From NCBI RefSeq assembly GCF_001548375.1, contig NZ_AP017295.1, positions 3,134,501 through 3,198,500 on the forward strand: a DNA stretch of 64,000 nucleotides, in the 5' to 3' direction. The stretch comes from Nostoc sp. NIES-3756. GTDB lineage: Bacteria; Cyanobacteriota; Cyanobacteriia; Cyanobacteriales; Nostocaceae. The notes under the pieces are model-generated. The model was not told where the DNA came from. It saw only the letters and a program-made list of their open reading frames with translations, and did no database searches. The stretch's first letter is position 1. The number at the start of each line of letters is the position of its first letter. Made by a program: the position numbers and the translations under genes. Shown one piece after another: positions 63,366 through 64,000 of this stretch.

Positions 63366-64000
63366 CTACTTCTTGCGATTACGAATTAATAAATAGAGAA
63401 AATAAGGCGCACCGATAGCGGCCGTTACCACTCCACAAGGAATTTCGATAGGTGCAAACAATATTCGTCCTACAAAGTCTGCCACTACTACCAGCATCCC
63501 TCCCAACAATGCCGAAGTAGGAATTAACCCTTGATGATTTGTGCCTACTAAATGTCGTCCTAAATGAGGTGCAATTAATCCTACAAAACCAATCATTCCC
63601 GCCGTGGCGACTCCTGCACCTGCTAAGGCTGCACCCACTAGTACCAGTAAACCGCGTTGCCATTCCACCCGACTACCTAAACCTTTAGCAACATCATCGC
63701 CTAAATTTAAGGCGTTTAAGTGTCTGGCTAACGTCAACGACATTGGTAGAAAAACAATTAACCAAGGCAATAAAGAAAAGATTTGTTCCCAGTTGCGTCC
63801 GTAGACACTACCAGCTAACCATACCAAAGCGTCACTAACGTTATAAATATTGCCCAAGGTAATTAATAGGCTGGTGAAAGCTGTGGCGATCGCAGATAAC
63901 CCCACGCCCATTAAAATGAACAAAACGGGGGAACTACCATTGTTCCAAGCCAAGGAGTAAATTAAACCAGCCATCAATAAAGCACCTGCAAAGGCTGATA
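63366..64000 (-). CDS. Iron-siderophore ABC transporter permease (partial)
   Basis: The frame stays open to the window's right edge, so only the C-terminal 210 or so residues are seen. TM helices of a FecCD/BtuC-type permease and the conserved cytoplasmic loop (LGDDVAKGLGSRVEWQRG) and GMIGFVGLIAPHLGRHLVG are present. It would form the membrane channel for the ATPase and lipoprotein next to it. Confidence 0.93.
   Translation of the reverse strand, partial: SAFAGALLMAGLIYSLAWNNGSSPVLFILMGVGLSAIATAFTSLLITLGNIYNVSDALVWLAGSVYGRNWEQIFSLLPWLIVFLPMSLTLARHLNALNLGDDVAKGLGSRVEWQRGLLVLVGAALAGAGVATAGMIGFVGLIAPHLGRHLVGTNHQGLIPTSALLGGMLVVVADFVGRILFAPIEIPCGVVTAAIGAPYFLYLLIRNRKK

Noticed and set aside
1..64000. 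rRNA genes, CRISPR arrays, riboswitches.
   Set aside because: None recognised on either strand by eye.

Overview
The window looks like chromosome from a filamentous, probably heterocyst-forming cyanobacterium (Nostocales, Nostoc/Anabaena type). The base composition is AT-rich, the HIP1 octamer GCGATCGC is frequent, heptameric tandem repeats and small dispersed palindromes are scattered through intergenic DNA, and core genes (leuA, recQ, CHASE2 kinase, AMIN-domain protein) are of cyanobacterial type. Species cannot be fixed from sequence alone. Layout: (1) 1-10311 is a leftward type I restriction-modification locus (hsdM, hsdS, hsdR) with three PIN-domain toxin/antitoxin pairs and a broken Rpn-like gene between the subunit genes, next to a tRNA-Gly(CCC). 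(2) 10650-22000 holds ordinary chromosomal genes: an HD-domain protein, an OppC/DppC-type permease, a rhomboid protease, a CHASE2 Ser/Thr kinase, a NYN/LabA-like protein, leuA, a DapF-like gene disrupted by a 103-bp MITE, and two small double-glycine-leader proteins. (3) 22346-39603 is recQ, split after codon 402 by a 15.8-kb element (about 23552-39342). Removing the element across a shared AGTAA restores one in-frame RecQ including its zinc-binding C-terminus. (4) 39793-57331 is a graveyard of insertion sequences (IS4, IS66, IS110, IS1182, IS5, IS701 types) with a few genes: an AMIN/beta-lactamase-fold protein, a thioredoxin-like protein and small two-TM proteins. (5) 57428-64000 is a galT/glycoside hydrolase 2 operon and a siderophore-type iron ABC transporter that runs off the window end.

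The 15.8-kb element is the most interesting object. At its left edge is an IS110-family DEDD recombinase whose stop codon lies about 20 bp from the junction, with about 300 bp of structured noncoding DNA upstream that could be a bridge RNA. Next is a leftward chain of small overlapping genes ending in a membrane-anchored FtsK/HerA/VirD4-like ATPase. A divergent XRE repressor with palindromic operator candidates follows, then a possible winged-helix replication protein, a zinc ribbon, and a minimal tyrosine recombinase. The right half is an 8-kb rightward operon of virion-like genes: two paralogous small proteins, a LamG/ConA-like spike candidate, a Cys-rich protein, a coiled-coil protein, an 839-residue tape-measure-like protein, a coat candidate and a TM/coiled-coil protein. 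I see no terminase, portal, head protease or classic inovirus coat gene. This suggests an undescribed phage-like or satellite element that inactivates recQ while integrated and would restore it on precise excision.

Limits: all family calls come from reading motifs by eye, and no similarity search was possible. Genes of unknown function are described as such.
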